A DNA stretch of 32,525 nucleotides, taken from Bacillota bacterium. Its GTDB lineage: Bacteria > Bacillota > Clostridia > Lachnospirales > Lachnospiraceae. The notes below the pieces were generated by a model that saw only the letters and a list, made by a program, of their open reading frames with translations, did not search any database and had not been told where the DNA came from. Numbering within the stretch: position 1 is the first letter of the stretch; every line of letters starts with the position of its first letter. A program made the position numbers and the translations under genes. Where the stretch lies: NCBI GenBank assembly GCA_029226935.1, contig JAQXYZ010000121.1, positions 1 to 32,525 on the forward strand. Reading direction: 5' to 3'. Positions 23,889 to 32,525 of the stretch are shown here, in pieces.

Positions 23889-25415
23889 TTATCCCTGTAC
23901 CACCTGATTAAGCTCTTCTGCCAAATCCTTAATCCGCTCAACCATCTTCTCTATTTCTGCCACACCTGCACTGTTTTCCTGCGTTGCTGCCGTCACATGT
24001 TCAATCGCACTATAGTTCTTCTGTGTGTTCTGATTTACCTGATCCATGCTAAATGCAACTTCACTGCTTTCCTTTCGAATACACTCTGTAGTCTTCTCCA
24101 TTTCATTAATCTGACTCGCCATCTCAATGTTAGATGAAGTAATCAGCGCCGTGGAGCTTCCTACTTCCTGAATGCTCTCCATTCCGGTCTGGGTCAGTTC
24201 TGTGCTGAGTTCCATGGCTCTAACCGCTTTTTCTGTATTGCTTACAACCTCACTTACAATTTTCCCTATGCTCTCCACTGCAGAACGTGTCTGCTCAGAA
24301 AGCTTTTGAATTTGCCCTGCTACTACTGCAAATCCTTTTCCGTTTTCTCCTGCTCTCGCTGCTTCTATGGTAGCATTCAGGGCAAGAATATTTGTCTGGT
24401 TGGAAATGCCCGTAATAACCTGAATAATTCCAAGTATTTGTTTGGATTCCTCTCCCAAATGCTGAATCACATTTTTACATTCATTTGCGCTTTCATAAAT
24501 CTGCCGCATACTTCCTGTCGCAGAATCCATTTTTTCCTGATTTTCCTTGGATTTCTTATTTACCTGCTCTGCCAGCTGTGCAATCTGGTCATTCATATTG
24601 TCAAGGGCAATCAGCTGTGTGCTCATAGCCTTGGTGCGCTCATTGGCACCTGTAATTTCTGTACTGTTCTCACTGAAACTCTGCATTACACTTCCGATTT
24701 CTTCTGAAATCTGTCCGTTTGCAGTCATGGATGCCTCTGTAATGACAGACAGTTCCTTAACCATTGAAAGTAACGCTTCTGATGTCTGATTTGACTTTTC
24801 CTGCATCAGCTTCATATGCGCCATGATTTTTTCCTGTTCTTCTGCTCCCATCAGATTTGAAAGCATTCCTGCTGTGCGCTCACACAACATGGTAAAAATC
24901 GCTGCTATTGCAATTAATACCAATGCCCTTGGAGCAATCCCAAACACGAACAGTTTGTACAACTCCGTGAAATTCTTATCCGGTAAGGTATTTAACGTAA
25001 AGCACAGAACTTGTCCTATTGAAACACCAATAACGGATAATATTGTAATCACAATATTCAGCCTTTTAGAAAAGTAAAGGCTTGCAATTGCAATCGCATA
25101 AACATAAAGGAGCACCACATGATAGCTTAATGTAACGGTTGCAATCGTTACAAAAACCACCGCACAAATTGACAGAAAATATTTAACCCACCATGCCTGT
25201 AATTTTGCCACATTTACAATCAGAGTCGGTACCCACAACAACACCGCACCGGCAATATAGGCAATCGTCATAATCTTCATATCAACAATAAAGATACCAA
25301 CTACATTTAACAGATAGACCAGCGTAAAAATCAAAAAAGTTATTCTCATAACCTTCGCCACTGCTTTGTTTGCCTGCTTCTCATTTTTTGCGAGTACACT
25401 GTTTCGTTCTTCCAT
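23889..25415 (-). CDS. Methyl-accepting chemotaxis-like receptor without sensor domain
   Basis: The 508-residue protein has about six membrane helices in residues 22-180 and then a long cytoplasmic MCP signalling coiled coil. The conserved hairpin tip is [28 protein letters not shown] (about 339-366). There is no external ligand domain and no obvious HAMP domain, so the membrane bundle itself may sense the cue. It should act on a CheA/CheW array coded elsewhere; no che or flagellar genes are in the window. ATG 25415 has GAGGGAC upstream. The gene is divergent from the GGDEF-EAL gene. Confidence 0.9.
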   Translation of the reverse strand: MEERNSVLAKNEKQANKAVAKVMRITFLIFTLVYLLNVVGIFIVDMKIMTIAYIAGAVLLWVPTLIVNVAKLQAWWVKYFLSICAVVFVTIATVTLSYHVVLLYVYAIAIASLYFSKRLNIVITILSVIGVSIGQVLCFTLNTLPDKNFTELYKLFVFGIAPRALVLIAIAAIFTMLCERTAGMLSNLMGAEEQEKIMAHMKLMQEKSNQTSEALLSMVKELSVITEASMTANGQISEEIGSVMQSFSENSTEITGANERTKAMSTQLIALDNMNDQIAQLAEQVNKKSKENQEKMDSATGSMRQIYESANECKNVIQHLGEESKQILGIIQVITGISNQTNILALNATIEAARAGENGKGFAVVAGQIQKLSEQTRSAVESIGKIVSEVVSNTEKAVRAMELSTELTQTGMESIQEVGSSTALITSSNIEMASQINEMEKTTECIRKESSEVAFSMDQVNQNTQKNYSAIEHVTAATQENSAGVAEIEKMVERIKDLAEELNQVVQG

Positions 25416-25459
25416 CTTTTGTCCCTCTCTTCGTTTTGTAAATACATCTTACTATTATT

Positions 25460-25488
25460 AACATACCATTTTTCTCAATCTGACGCAA
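25460..25488 (-). promoter_or_regulatory. Possible promoter of MCP gene
   Basis: On the minus strand TTGCGT (25488-25483), a 17-nt spacer and TATGTT (25465-25460) form a weak housekeeping-type promoter about 45 nt before ATG 25415. No 11-bp repeat motif is present here. Confidence 0.35.
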
Positions 25489-25520
25489 TCAAAAGTATGG
25501 CAAAACACGCCTATTTGTTA

Positions 25521-25526
25521 TATAAT
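25521..25526 (+). promoter_or_regulatory. Likely -10 box of GGDEF-EAL gene
   Basis: A consensus TATAAT faces right, about 73 nt before ATG 25599. The -35 region (TGGCAA at 17 nt) is poor, so a regulator or another start may be used. Confidence 0.35.
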
Positions 25527-25598
25527 ATATTTGTTGCATCATGTAGTGTTAAAAACTTTCAAATATAAAAAGTTCAACTGTAAGGGAGAAGCAATGCT

Positions 25599-27143
25599 AT
25601 GGGTTACATATTAGGTATTATTATTTTGGTGCTAATTGGTGTCATTGTGTTTCTATGTCGTCAGATGCGTACGAAAGATTACCATTATCAGTACAAGGCA
25701 AACAAAATGGAAACCATGGAAGCTGACTATGAAAATAAAATTCAATCTCTTCAGACCACAATCAAGGAACTGAATGAAACCGCCTATACACATACCGTTA
25801 CGAAAATCGGAAACATTGACTACTTTATTGACCGCTGTTCTTCCCTGTTCGACCGCTATCCTCTCGCCTCCTTTGTAATGGTAGGATTCAGTATCTCAAA
25901 TATGGGAAAAATCAATCAGATCTTTGGTCCTTCTGAAGGTGATAAAGTAATGATTTATACAGCGGACAGCTTAAGGAACAGTGTACCGAACAGTGCCACT
26001 TACGCTCATGTGAATTCCAACCTGTTTGGCATTCTTTTCAGGGATGTATCTGAAGAAGATATTCTTAAGGCCATCGGCACTATTACAGAAAAGCTGGCAA
26101 ACTATTCTCCTACCTTTGCAGTAACTGCTTCCTTCGGAATTTATGAGATTAATCCGGAACACACCTCTGACAGCCTCATGGACATTATGAACTGTACTTT
26201 GCTGGCACAGAAGGCAATTAAAGATCCTAAACATGAAAATTATGCTTATTTTACCGAGGCCTTGAACCGCACATACAACGAAAATCGACAGATGAGTCAG
26301 GAGATGGAGGAAGCATTAGATCAGCACAAATTCATCGTTTATCTGCAGCCTATGGTAGATTTACACTCTTATCAGATCGTATCGGCTGAGGCTTTGGTGC
26401 GTTGGGATTATCCCGGAAAGGGAATTCTTTCTCCATATGCTTTCCTGCCGTTATTTGAAAGTTCTTCCCTGATTCAAAAACTTGACTACTATATGTGGGA
26501 AGAATGCTGTAAAGTAATCAGAAGATGGATTGACAATAAAATGACTCCTCTTCCCATCTCCATGAATATTTCTCCCATCCACTTACAGAGCCTTGCTTTT
26601 ATTGACAAGCTGGAACAGCTCCTTAAAGCATATCTGATTCCAAAGGAGCTCCTCATCTTAGAGCTTCCTGAACGTGGAGTGGCGAATGCTTCTAAGGAAG
26701 TGGCAGAAATTATCGGACAACTGAAACAACATGGCTTCACATTATGTATTGACAACTTCGGAAGCGTGCACTCTCCTTTAAATCTTTTGAAGGATTTTCC
26801 TATTGAGCGAATTAAGCTGGATCGCAGCTTCCTTAACCGAAATTCCAATTCAGATGAAGGTCTTACTATTTTGCGTTACCTGATTGCCATGGCAAAGGAA
26901 CTAAACCTTACCGTCATTACAGAGGGTGTTGAGTCCATGGAACAGGCAAACTTCCTGACAGACATTGGCTGTGACATTGCACAGGGTTACTTCTTTGCAA
27001 AACCTCTCACTGTAAGACTGTTTGACCAACTGAATAAATCCATGCTTCGTACATTGTATCGTCCGTCAGAATACTATCCTACCTTTGATGATTTTGAAAA
27101 GGATGTGGACATACTGACACAAATGATGCAGAGAGTTGGGTAA
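25599..27143 (+). CDS. Membrane-anchored degenerate GGDEF plus EAL protein
   Basis: The 514-residue protein has one N-terminal membrane helix (3-21), a coiled coil (30-60), a degenerate GGDEF domain (about 65-220, the GGDEF motif replaced by NSNLF at 139-143) and an EAL domain (about 230-480). Most phosphodiesterase residues are kept: EALVRW (264), the N of MNIS, the E of LELPE, Lys406 in IKLDRSF, Glu442 in TEGVE and Gln462 in AQGYF. The usual DDFGTGYSS loop reads DNFGSVHSP, with the second metal-associated Asp changed to Asn386. It may therefore be a weak phosphodiesterase or a cyclic di-GMP receptor. GGGAG lies about 10 nt before the start. It could oppose or read out the diguanylate cyclase at 14988-16079. 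Confidence 0.9.
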   Translation: MGYILGIIILVLIGVIVFLCRQMRTKDYHYQYKANKMETMEADYENKIQSLQTTIKELNETAYTHTVTKIGNIDYFIDRCSSLFDRYPLASFVMVGFSISNMGKINQIFGPSEGDKVMIYTADSLRNSVPNSATYAHVNSNLFGILFRDVSEEDILKAIGTITEKLANYSPTFAVTASFGIYEINPEHTSDSLMDIMNCTLLAQKAIKDPKHENYAYFTEALNRTYNENRQMSQEMEEALDQHKFIVYLQPMVDLHSYQIVSAEALVRWDYPGKGILSPYAFLPLFESSSLIQKLDYYMWEECCKVIRRWIDNKMTPLPISMNISPIHLQSLAFIDKLEQLLKAYLIPKELLILELPERGVANASKEVAEIIGQLKQHGFTLCIDNFGSVHSPLNLLKDFPIERIKLDRSFLNRNSNSDEGLTILRYLIAMAKELNLTVITEGVESMEQANFLTDIGCDIAQGYFFAKPLTVRLFDQLNKSMLRTLYRPSEYYPTFDDFEKDVDILTQMMQRVG

Positions 27144-27149
27144 TCACGT

Positions 27150-27181
27150 TGAGGGATGCACAAGCATCCCTCATTGTTTTT
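27150..27181 (+). terminator. Rho-independent terminator after GGDEF-EAL gene
   Basis: A 10-bp perfect stem TGAGGGATGC / GCATCCCTCA with an ACAA loop (27150-27173) is followed by TTGTTTTTT, 6 nt past the stop codon. It also lies 33 nt beyond the stop of the convergent surface protein and may end that transcript as well, though its minus-strand tail is not T-rich. Confidence 0.88.
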
Positions 27182-27206
27182 TACAATTTCTCCATATGAT
27201 TAAGTT

Positions 27207-30200
27207 TTAATAATCAAGATCTGTTTTTAGCTTAGCAACAGTAAATACGAAGAAATCCTTCAATGTTGTGATTGAGTCAAGGTCTATATCTGTAGGGATT
27301 AACTCCGCATCACTGACATACACGATTGCTTCTACTTTGTAATTGGACAAGTCCATTGCAGCAGCATCCTTTACCGTTAATTTCAGATTTCTGATCAACA
27401 ATCCCTTATTCCGCTTCTCTTTCTCCTGGCCATCCTCAATAATCTTATACTTCGTTCCACTCTTAATTTCGCTCCAGAATGCATCCTTCGCATAGCTAAG
27501 ATCTACATACCAGAATTTCAGATTATTTGAAACTGCTGTGCGAAGACTCTTTCCTGCCGGGTCATTCAACAGTTCAAGCGACAGTTCATCTCCCTGATAC
27601 GGCACATATTCTGTTGTTCCGTCAGCCTTCAGTTTCTTTTCCAGAATGCGGTAAGCTACCGTATAATGCTTTTCAGCCATCTTTTTATCAGTCTCATCAA
27701 CATCCGTCATGATTCCTGAGAAATCAAGCTTAAAATCAAAGTCGATTGTATGCGGCATAGTAGTCTGATTCTGATAAGTGTTTATTCCCAGCTGCATCAG
27801 ATCTTTTGTCTCCACTGCACAGGCAAGATCCACTTTTCTGGCTGCCAGACAATCTCTTTCATAGATGTCGAGAATTTCTCCTCCTACAGGATAATTCTTA
27901 TCCTCCATACGCAATAGTCTCAAATGCACTGTATACTTATCCTGATCAAAAGGTGCCATATCTGCATTTTTAAAATCCAATGTCAGCTTATCTACCCATC
28001 TGATTTTTCCGGCTGTTGTATGCTTTTCCTGCTCTTCTTTTTGAATAATCTTATTCAAATCATTGAGTTTGAATTCCAGCGTTCCATCCTTCGTTCTTCC
28101 ATTCAAATAGAAATAAATATTGGAAGTATCGTAGACCGGATCAAGTTTTGTTGAAGCAATACTGTCAGGAATACCATCTACCATAATGCCTTCCGGCTTT
28201 GTCCTCTTACCTTCTATGGTAACATTTGTTCCTGCCGGGAGCTGAATTTCCTGATCGCTTCCCTTTGGCGTCAGATAAATCTGTAATTCCAGATATTTAT
28301 TATTGTTTGCACTGTCAATCGTCGTATTTCTTCCGGACTGTGACACGGCTCTCCAGTATTCTGTCTCTGCACTGATGTCAATGGTTGCCCATATATTAAC
28401 GAACCCTTCTGTCTCGCTTGCCTTAATGTTGCCCTCAATCCATGTCTTATCTTCATTCTGCGATTGATTCTTCTCACCAAGTTCAATTTTCATACCCGGC
28501 TGAATTGCAGCCTGAAGATTTGTATGATTTGTGAGAGTCGTTTTCTTAGCTACTGTCTCACTAAGCACAGGACTTATATCAAATTTTCTAAGTTCTTGTC
28601 CAATTCTTTTATTTTCTTCCACTCCTGAAATATCAACATTGATCAGGAAGCGTTCCACTGCAACATTGGAATAAGTGAACTCCCGCTCTACATTGGTTGC
28701 TCCTACCTGCTCCATATCAGTCGTTTTAAAAGGATTGGTTTCGCCATACAGTTCGAATCCACTATCCTGATTGATCAGCCTATTTACATAAGTTGTTCCC
28801 GAAGGCGTTCCATCCGTTGTAAACTTCGTATAGGGAATGAACTGATCCGAGTCGGCTTCCGTTACCGTGTAGTAGTAGACCTTGTTATTGTCACATATGT
28901 CAATCAACGTCAATTTCGTTCCGGATGCAAAGCCTTTAACTGTCAACCCATCAGGAGTAGTCATTCCTACACGTTTATCAATTCCTATCGCATATTTCTC
29001 ACGGGCATCGCCATAGATATATTCTGAATACAATGTAAAGGAACTGTCATTAGCCACTACTACATCTGAAAATAAGCCCTCCTCCTTTATCCTATCCGCA
29101 TTGTACACAAGATCTTCAACAATCTTAACATGGGTATCCACAATCAGACGCTCCATTACAAACACCGGAATTCTGATCTCTTCTCTTCTTTCTACTGCTG
29201 TTCCATCAATTGGTGTGTAAGTCCACTTATACTTAACCGTGAGAAGCGTAAAGGTCTGGGGCTGTCCATCCTCCCCATCGTTATCGTAATCCCTGTATTC
29301 AACCGTCCACTTCGATCCTGTCTTTGTTGCCTTCAGACTGGAATTGCCGGTTGCCGAAACAACCTTTCCATTTACTATTGACATTTTTTCTGTGGTTATG
29401 TCGGTAATGGCTCCCATTCCGTTGGTGTAAGTTTCATTATCATAATTATATACCCCGCCAACTCCTGTCAATGCAGCCACAACGCCTTTTATCAGCTGGT
29501 CTGCCGTACCATACTGGGTATCAACAACCACCGCAGGCAAATAAGTTGTATCATTCAGTTTTAAAGGTGACCTAAGCACCTCCGAGCCATGTTCATCCAT
29601 ACCTCTGTAAAGCTTCTCATATACACTTTGAACATTTTCAGTGGCTTCCTTATCTGCTGTTACATTCAGGCGGTATGCATTTAAATAGCTGGAGATATCG
29701 GAAACACTGGATGTATTTTTATAGTTTTCAATCAACTTTTTGTAACTGATACCCTCAAACAGATATTTCCAGTTATTTCCTGTATCTGCCACACCCTTTA
29801 CCTCTGCTCCTGCCCATACCGAAGCATCTGTATCCGCCGCATTTTCCGGCTCATGATAAATAACATGAATGTTCGTCCTGTATTCATAAGGAGCATCCGT
29901 AAGCTTAGCATTCGCAGCATCTGTCACTTCTATGCTTCTGCCTACGTCAATGACCGGACGTGTAGCAATTGCTGAATCATAGGAAATCTCCGGTGCAAGG
30001 AAATAGGTGTGTGCATTTGTCCCATAGGTTCCAATTAAATTTCCTATCCTTGCTGCATACTTGCCCACAGTATCTGTTCGAAGCGTGGCCACATTAGGCA
30101 TGGCAACGGCTGACAAGTTGCTGTTCTCGTTGGTTCCCTGTATCAACTTCACTTCTCTGGTTCCTTTAGCAATTTCACCATCTGCTGAATGAAACAAAGT

Positions 30201-32525
30201 ATGGAGAAGTGTTATTTCCATTGCAGAAGACCCTGCTGTCAGCAATGCTGCTCCATTCGTCGTCTCACTGTAGCCAATCAGATTATTGGTGAGTTTGGCA
30301 TGATAAATATAGCAGTTCTGCCAATTGGAATAACCGAAAAATCCGCCCGCACTTATCTTCTTATTGCTACTCGTATTTGCACCAAGAATATGATTGCCCA
30401 GTATGGAAATATAGTCCAGTCTATAATTTGGACTGGTTCCGCCTGTTGTATATCCGCAGAAGCCACCAACAGCCACATCAGCTGAACCTCTGTAAGCCTG
30501 CAAACGGTTATTTTCAATCTTCATGCCAATGTAATTGACTGCTGAGGAACCGCTATAGCCCAGCGCACCGCCTACATAATAGCCATACATCTTATTATTT
30601 GATATCGTAACACCGTCAGCAGTATCAGAACCTGTCTGGTTAGAACAAAGCTGTACATAATTCTCACTTCGTCCTACAACACCCCCTACACTCACGCCGT
30701 AAATCCAGCAGCCGCTTATCTTTGCATTTTCCAGACGATGCTTATTAGATGCATTATTTGTATAAGGCAATTTCCCCCAAATTCCACCTGCTCCTGCATC
30801 TGTCTTATTAAAGCAGGCGGTATTATTATAACCGATAATGCTGTCTTTCACTTCCACATTTCTCATATCTGTGGAACGGAAACTACTGCCATTGTAGCCG
30901 ACCATTGCCCCCACAATACCGCCAACATTATTTTCGGATGCGGTAAGCATACAGTCGTATACATAAGCTCCACTTTCAAGTGCTGTAGAAATTCCAGCAA
31001 TGGTGATTGTCATTTGGTTCGTACCCACAATTCCTCCGACACGCCCCGAAACAGCATTCCCTGATGAGAATACTGTTTTATTTTCACTGTTTTTACCCCA
31101 GTCACCGGCAGTAACATGCATGCCGCTTACTGTCATCCCCTTCATCGTAAGTGCGCCTGTCCCCACTGCCCTTCCGATGATTCCGCCGACGTCTGCTTTT
31201 CCTGATTTGATCTGATATTTCTGCCCGCCAAGCTCAAGTGCTGCCCTTGCCGTGCCATCCAGCGCTCCGGTTACAGAAATCTTTGTAAGGGCAGCCGTAG
31301 TTGTCTTAAGGCAGCCAACCACTCCACCTGCATACATTCCGTTTCTGAGAGATGCTGCATCTGAACCATTAAACGAAGCAGCCGATGAAATAATGTTGGT
31401 ATTTGATACCGTTACATTGGTTGTCGTTTCCCCAATCGTAAGTGAATATCCACGCATCTGGCCAATCAGACCGCCAACGCCATAATCAAAATAGACGTCA
31501 TTGGTTCCCACATTGCCTCTGGTTGCCTCAATCTGACATGTACCTACCGAGGATCCTGTAATGGTTACACCTGTCACATTCGTTGAGGATCCTACCCCGT
31601 CATATTCTCCCACCAGTCCACCGGTTGAATAGGCACCTATAATAGAAGCATTTGAAACCTGTGCATTTGCAACATTCATTGTAACATATGGTTTGGCATT
31701 GCTGGTCGTCCGGTTATGTCTGGGTCCCACATATCCAACCAAGCCTCCGCTTCGTCCGGCTGCTCTCTGGATATCATTGTAGTTACCATTGGAAGAATCA
31801 TTCTTATCCTCTGTTCTTCTTTTTACCTCTATTTGTACAGGCTGAGTTGTTGTACCTGATACCTTACACCCATCCAGCTTCAGTGTTACACCACTGAAAT
31901 TCGTTGTTACATCTGCCTGCTGTGTCATAACACCCACGATACCGCCGGAACTTCCACCATAGGAGGATATCGCCGTGTTTTTACCAATCTCGCAATTGCT
32001 GATTTCAAAGGTCTTATTCTTATTATTTTCCGGTTCAATCCAGGCTACGATACCGCCAGCCTGTCCCTTGGCATCTATGGTCATATCTTCAACCGTAATA
32101 TTACTCAACTTCCAAGGCTTCCGCATCAGACCAATCACCGCTGCCGTACGGTTTGGATAATCACTGTTTCCGTCAGTCGTTTCAATAGCGCCATTAAAAG
32201 TCTTAACCACGCTTGTAACGCTACCTGTCATCTTAAGATTCTTAATTTCGTATGTAGCAGTTGCTGTTCTGTCTAAGAGATCATTGAACAGTGCCGCTGT
32301 GTGGATACTACTGTCGTAGCATCTGTCAATTGCAAGCTTAACGGTCTTATTATTTCCATCAAAGTTTGCCCTGAAATCAGAGTAAAATGTAGCATTTAAT
32401 TTGTCTCCATTTACCTCATTATACGTTGTTTCTGTCAGCATCCCGTAGGTCGCACCTAAACCTCTGAACCCTCTGCCATATACGGACATATCATAAACAT
32501 AATCTGAAGTTGTGTTACTCAGCGT
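27207..32525 (-). CDS. Very large GLUG-like repeat surface protein, N-terminus outside window (partial)
   Basis: The frame is open from the right window edge (12 further codons before the first internal Met at 32489) to TAA 27207, so at least 1772 residues are present and the signal peptide is missing. The first about 800 residues hold about 14 spaced GG(I/V/L)(V/I)G motifs (for example GGIVGVM, GGLVGYV, GGVVGRS, GGFFGYS) alternating with short beta strands and Asn-rich turns, as in GLUG-type right-handed beta-helix adhesins. The remaining about 950 residues look like serial beta-sandwich domains. No LPXTG motif or C-terminal membrane helix is seen; the protein ends VFTVAKLKTDLDY. A role in adhesion to host or glycan is inferred from the family type only. 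Confidence 0.85.
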   Translation of the reverse strand, partial: TLSNTTSDYVYDMSVYGRGFRGLGATYGMLTETTYNEVNGDKLNATFYSDFRANFDGNNKTVKLAIDRCYDSSIHTAALFNDLLDRTATATYEIKNLKMTGSVTSVVKTFNGAIETTDGNSDYPNRTAAVIGLMRKPWKLSNITVEDMTIDAKGQAGGIVAWIEPENNKNKTFEISNCEIGKNTAISSYGGSSGGIVGVMTQQADVTTNFSGVTLKLDGCKVSGTTTQPVQIEVKRRTEDKNDSSNGNYNDIQRAAGRSGGLVGYVGPRHNRTTSNAKPYVTMNVANAQVSNASIIGAYSTGGLVGEYDGVGSSTNVTGVTITGSSVGTCQIEATRGNVGTNDVYFDYGVGGLIGQMRGYSLTIGETTTNVTVSNTNIISSAASFNGSDAASLRNGMYAGGVVGCLKTTTAALTKISVTGALDGTARAALELGGQKYQIKSGKADVGGIIGRAVGTGALTMKGMTVSGMHVTAGDWGKNSENKTVFSSGNAVSGRVGGIVGTNQMTITIAGISTALESGAYVYDCMLTASENNVGGIVGAMVGYNGSSFRSTDMRNVEVKDSIIGYNNTACFNKTDAGAGGIWGKLPYTNNASNKHRLENAKISGCWIYGVSVGGVVGRSENYVQLCSNQTGSDTADGVTISNNKMYGYYVGGALGYSGSSAVNYIGMKIENNRLQAYRGSADVAVGGFCGYTTGGTSPNYRLDYISILGNHILGANTSSNKKISAGGFFGYSNWQNCYIYHAKLTNNLIGYSETTNGAALLTAGSSAMEITLLHTLFHSADGEIAKGTREVKLIQGTNENSNLSAVAMPNVATLRTDTVGKYAARIGNLIGTYGTNAHTYFLAPEISYDSAIATRPVIDVGRSIEVTDAANAKLTDAPYEYRTNIHVIYHEPENAADTDASVWAGAEVKGVADTGNNWKYLFEGISYKKLIENYKNTSSVSDISSYLNAYRLNVTADKEATENVQSVYEKLYRGMDEHGSEVLRSPLKLNDTTYLPAVVVDTQYGTADQLIKGVVAALTGVGGVYNYDNETYTNGMGAITDITTEKMSIVNGKVVSATGNSSLKATKTGSKWTVEYRDYDNDGEDGQPQTFTLLTVKYKWTYTPIDGTAVERREEIRIPVFVMERLIVDTHVKIVEDLVYNADRIKEEGLFSDVVVANDSSFTLYSEYIYGDAREKYAIGIDKRVGMTTPDGLTVKGFASGTKLTLIDICDNNKVYYYTVTEADSDQFIPYTKFTTDGTPSGTTYVNRLINQDSGFELYGETNPFKTTDMEQVGATNVEREFTYSNVAVERFLINVDISGVEENKRIGQELRKFDISPVLSETVAKKTTLTNHTNLQAAIQPGMKIELGEKNQSQNEDKTWIEGNIKASETEGFVNIWATIDISAETEYWRAVSQSGRNTTIDSANNNKYLELQIYLTPKGSDQEIQLPAGTNVTIEGKRTKPEGIMVDGIPDSIASTKLDPVYDTSNIYFYLNGRTKDGTLEFKLNDLNKIIQKEEQEKHTTAGKIRWVDKLTLDFKNADMAPFDQDKYTVHLRLLRMEDKNYPVGGEILDIYERDCLAARKVDLACAVETKDLMQLGINTYQNQTTMPHTIDFDFKLDFSGIMTDVDETDKKMAEKHYTVAYRILEKKLKADGTTEYVPYQGDELSLELLNDPAGKSLRTAVSNNLKFWYVDLSYAKDAFWSEIKSGTKYKIIEDGQEKEKRNKGLLIRNLKLTVKDAAAMDLSNYKVEAIVYVSDAELIPTDIDLDSITTLKDFFVFTVAKLKTDLDY

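Overview
The window looks like chromosome from a low-GC, probably anaerobic, Firmicute of the Lachnospiraceae/Clostridia type. The reasons are the gene content (a CD1871A-type CXXC micro-protein, C11/clostripain proteases, LytS-type kinases, lipoprotein signals), the strong GGAGG ribosome binding sites and the AT-rich intergenic regions. The genus cannot be fixed from the sequence. No rRNA, tRNA, CRISPR array, insertion sequence or phage gene was seen. Genes are dense, and nearly everything is on the minus strand except a secreted repeat protein and a degenerate GGDEF-EAL protein.

Layout in the minus-strand transcription direction (right to left). (1) 32525-27207: 3' part of a very large GLUG-like repeat surface protein. 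(2) 27143-25599 (plus strand) and 25415-23889 (minus strand): divergent GGDEF-EAL protein and a soluble-tip MCP-like receptor. (3) 22760-23824 (plus strand): secreted protein with four about 66-residue repeats. (4) 22547-12788: a tight eight-gene run of M13 metallopeptidase lipoprotein, ABC ATPase, ABC permease, LytS-type kinase 1, SARP-like response regulator 1, membrane diguanylate cyclase, SARP-like response regulator 2 and LytS-type kinase 2. (5) 12703-10184: membrane-anchored C11 protease. (6) 9924-6835: partner-switching operon with a degenerate ATPase-like protein, STAS antagonist, membrane SpoIIE/PP2C phosphatase and RsbW-like kinase. (7) 6693-4522: redox trio of CXXC micro-protein, polytopic 4Fe-4S protein and TlpA-type lipoprotein. 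(8) 4346-585: a second, giant C11 protease with Pro/Thr-rich linker and tail. (9) 319-1: start of an acidic lipoprotein cut by the window edge.

The most notable observation is a shared promoter architecture that ties blocks 4-8 together. Five minus-strand promoters carry two 7-bp direct repeats (a third at one site) spaced exactly 11 bp start to start, with the last repeat ending 10-11 bp before a TATAAT-like -10 box. Three use TTGTGTC/TTGTGAC-type units: before the giant C11 protease, before the redox trio, and before the second C11 protease. Two use CGGTTAC/AGGTTAC-type units: before the partner-switch operon, and before the M13-ABC-two-component operon. This is the geometry expected for OmpR/SARP-type winged-helix activators. 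The window encodes exactly two response regulators of that type, both with a shortened SARP/BTAD-like tail.

My inference is that this is one cell-envelope regulon: two LytS/SARP-like two-component systems, an ABC transporter and a metallopeptidase controlling exported cysteine proteases, an extracytoplasmic thiol-redox module and a phosphatase-driven partner switch. Which regulator reads which motif, and what signal is sensed, cannot be decided from the sequence alone.
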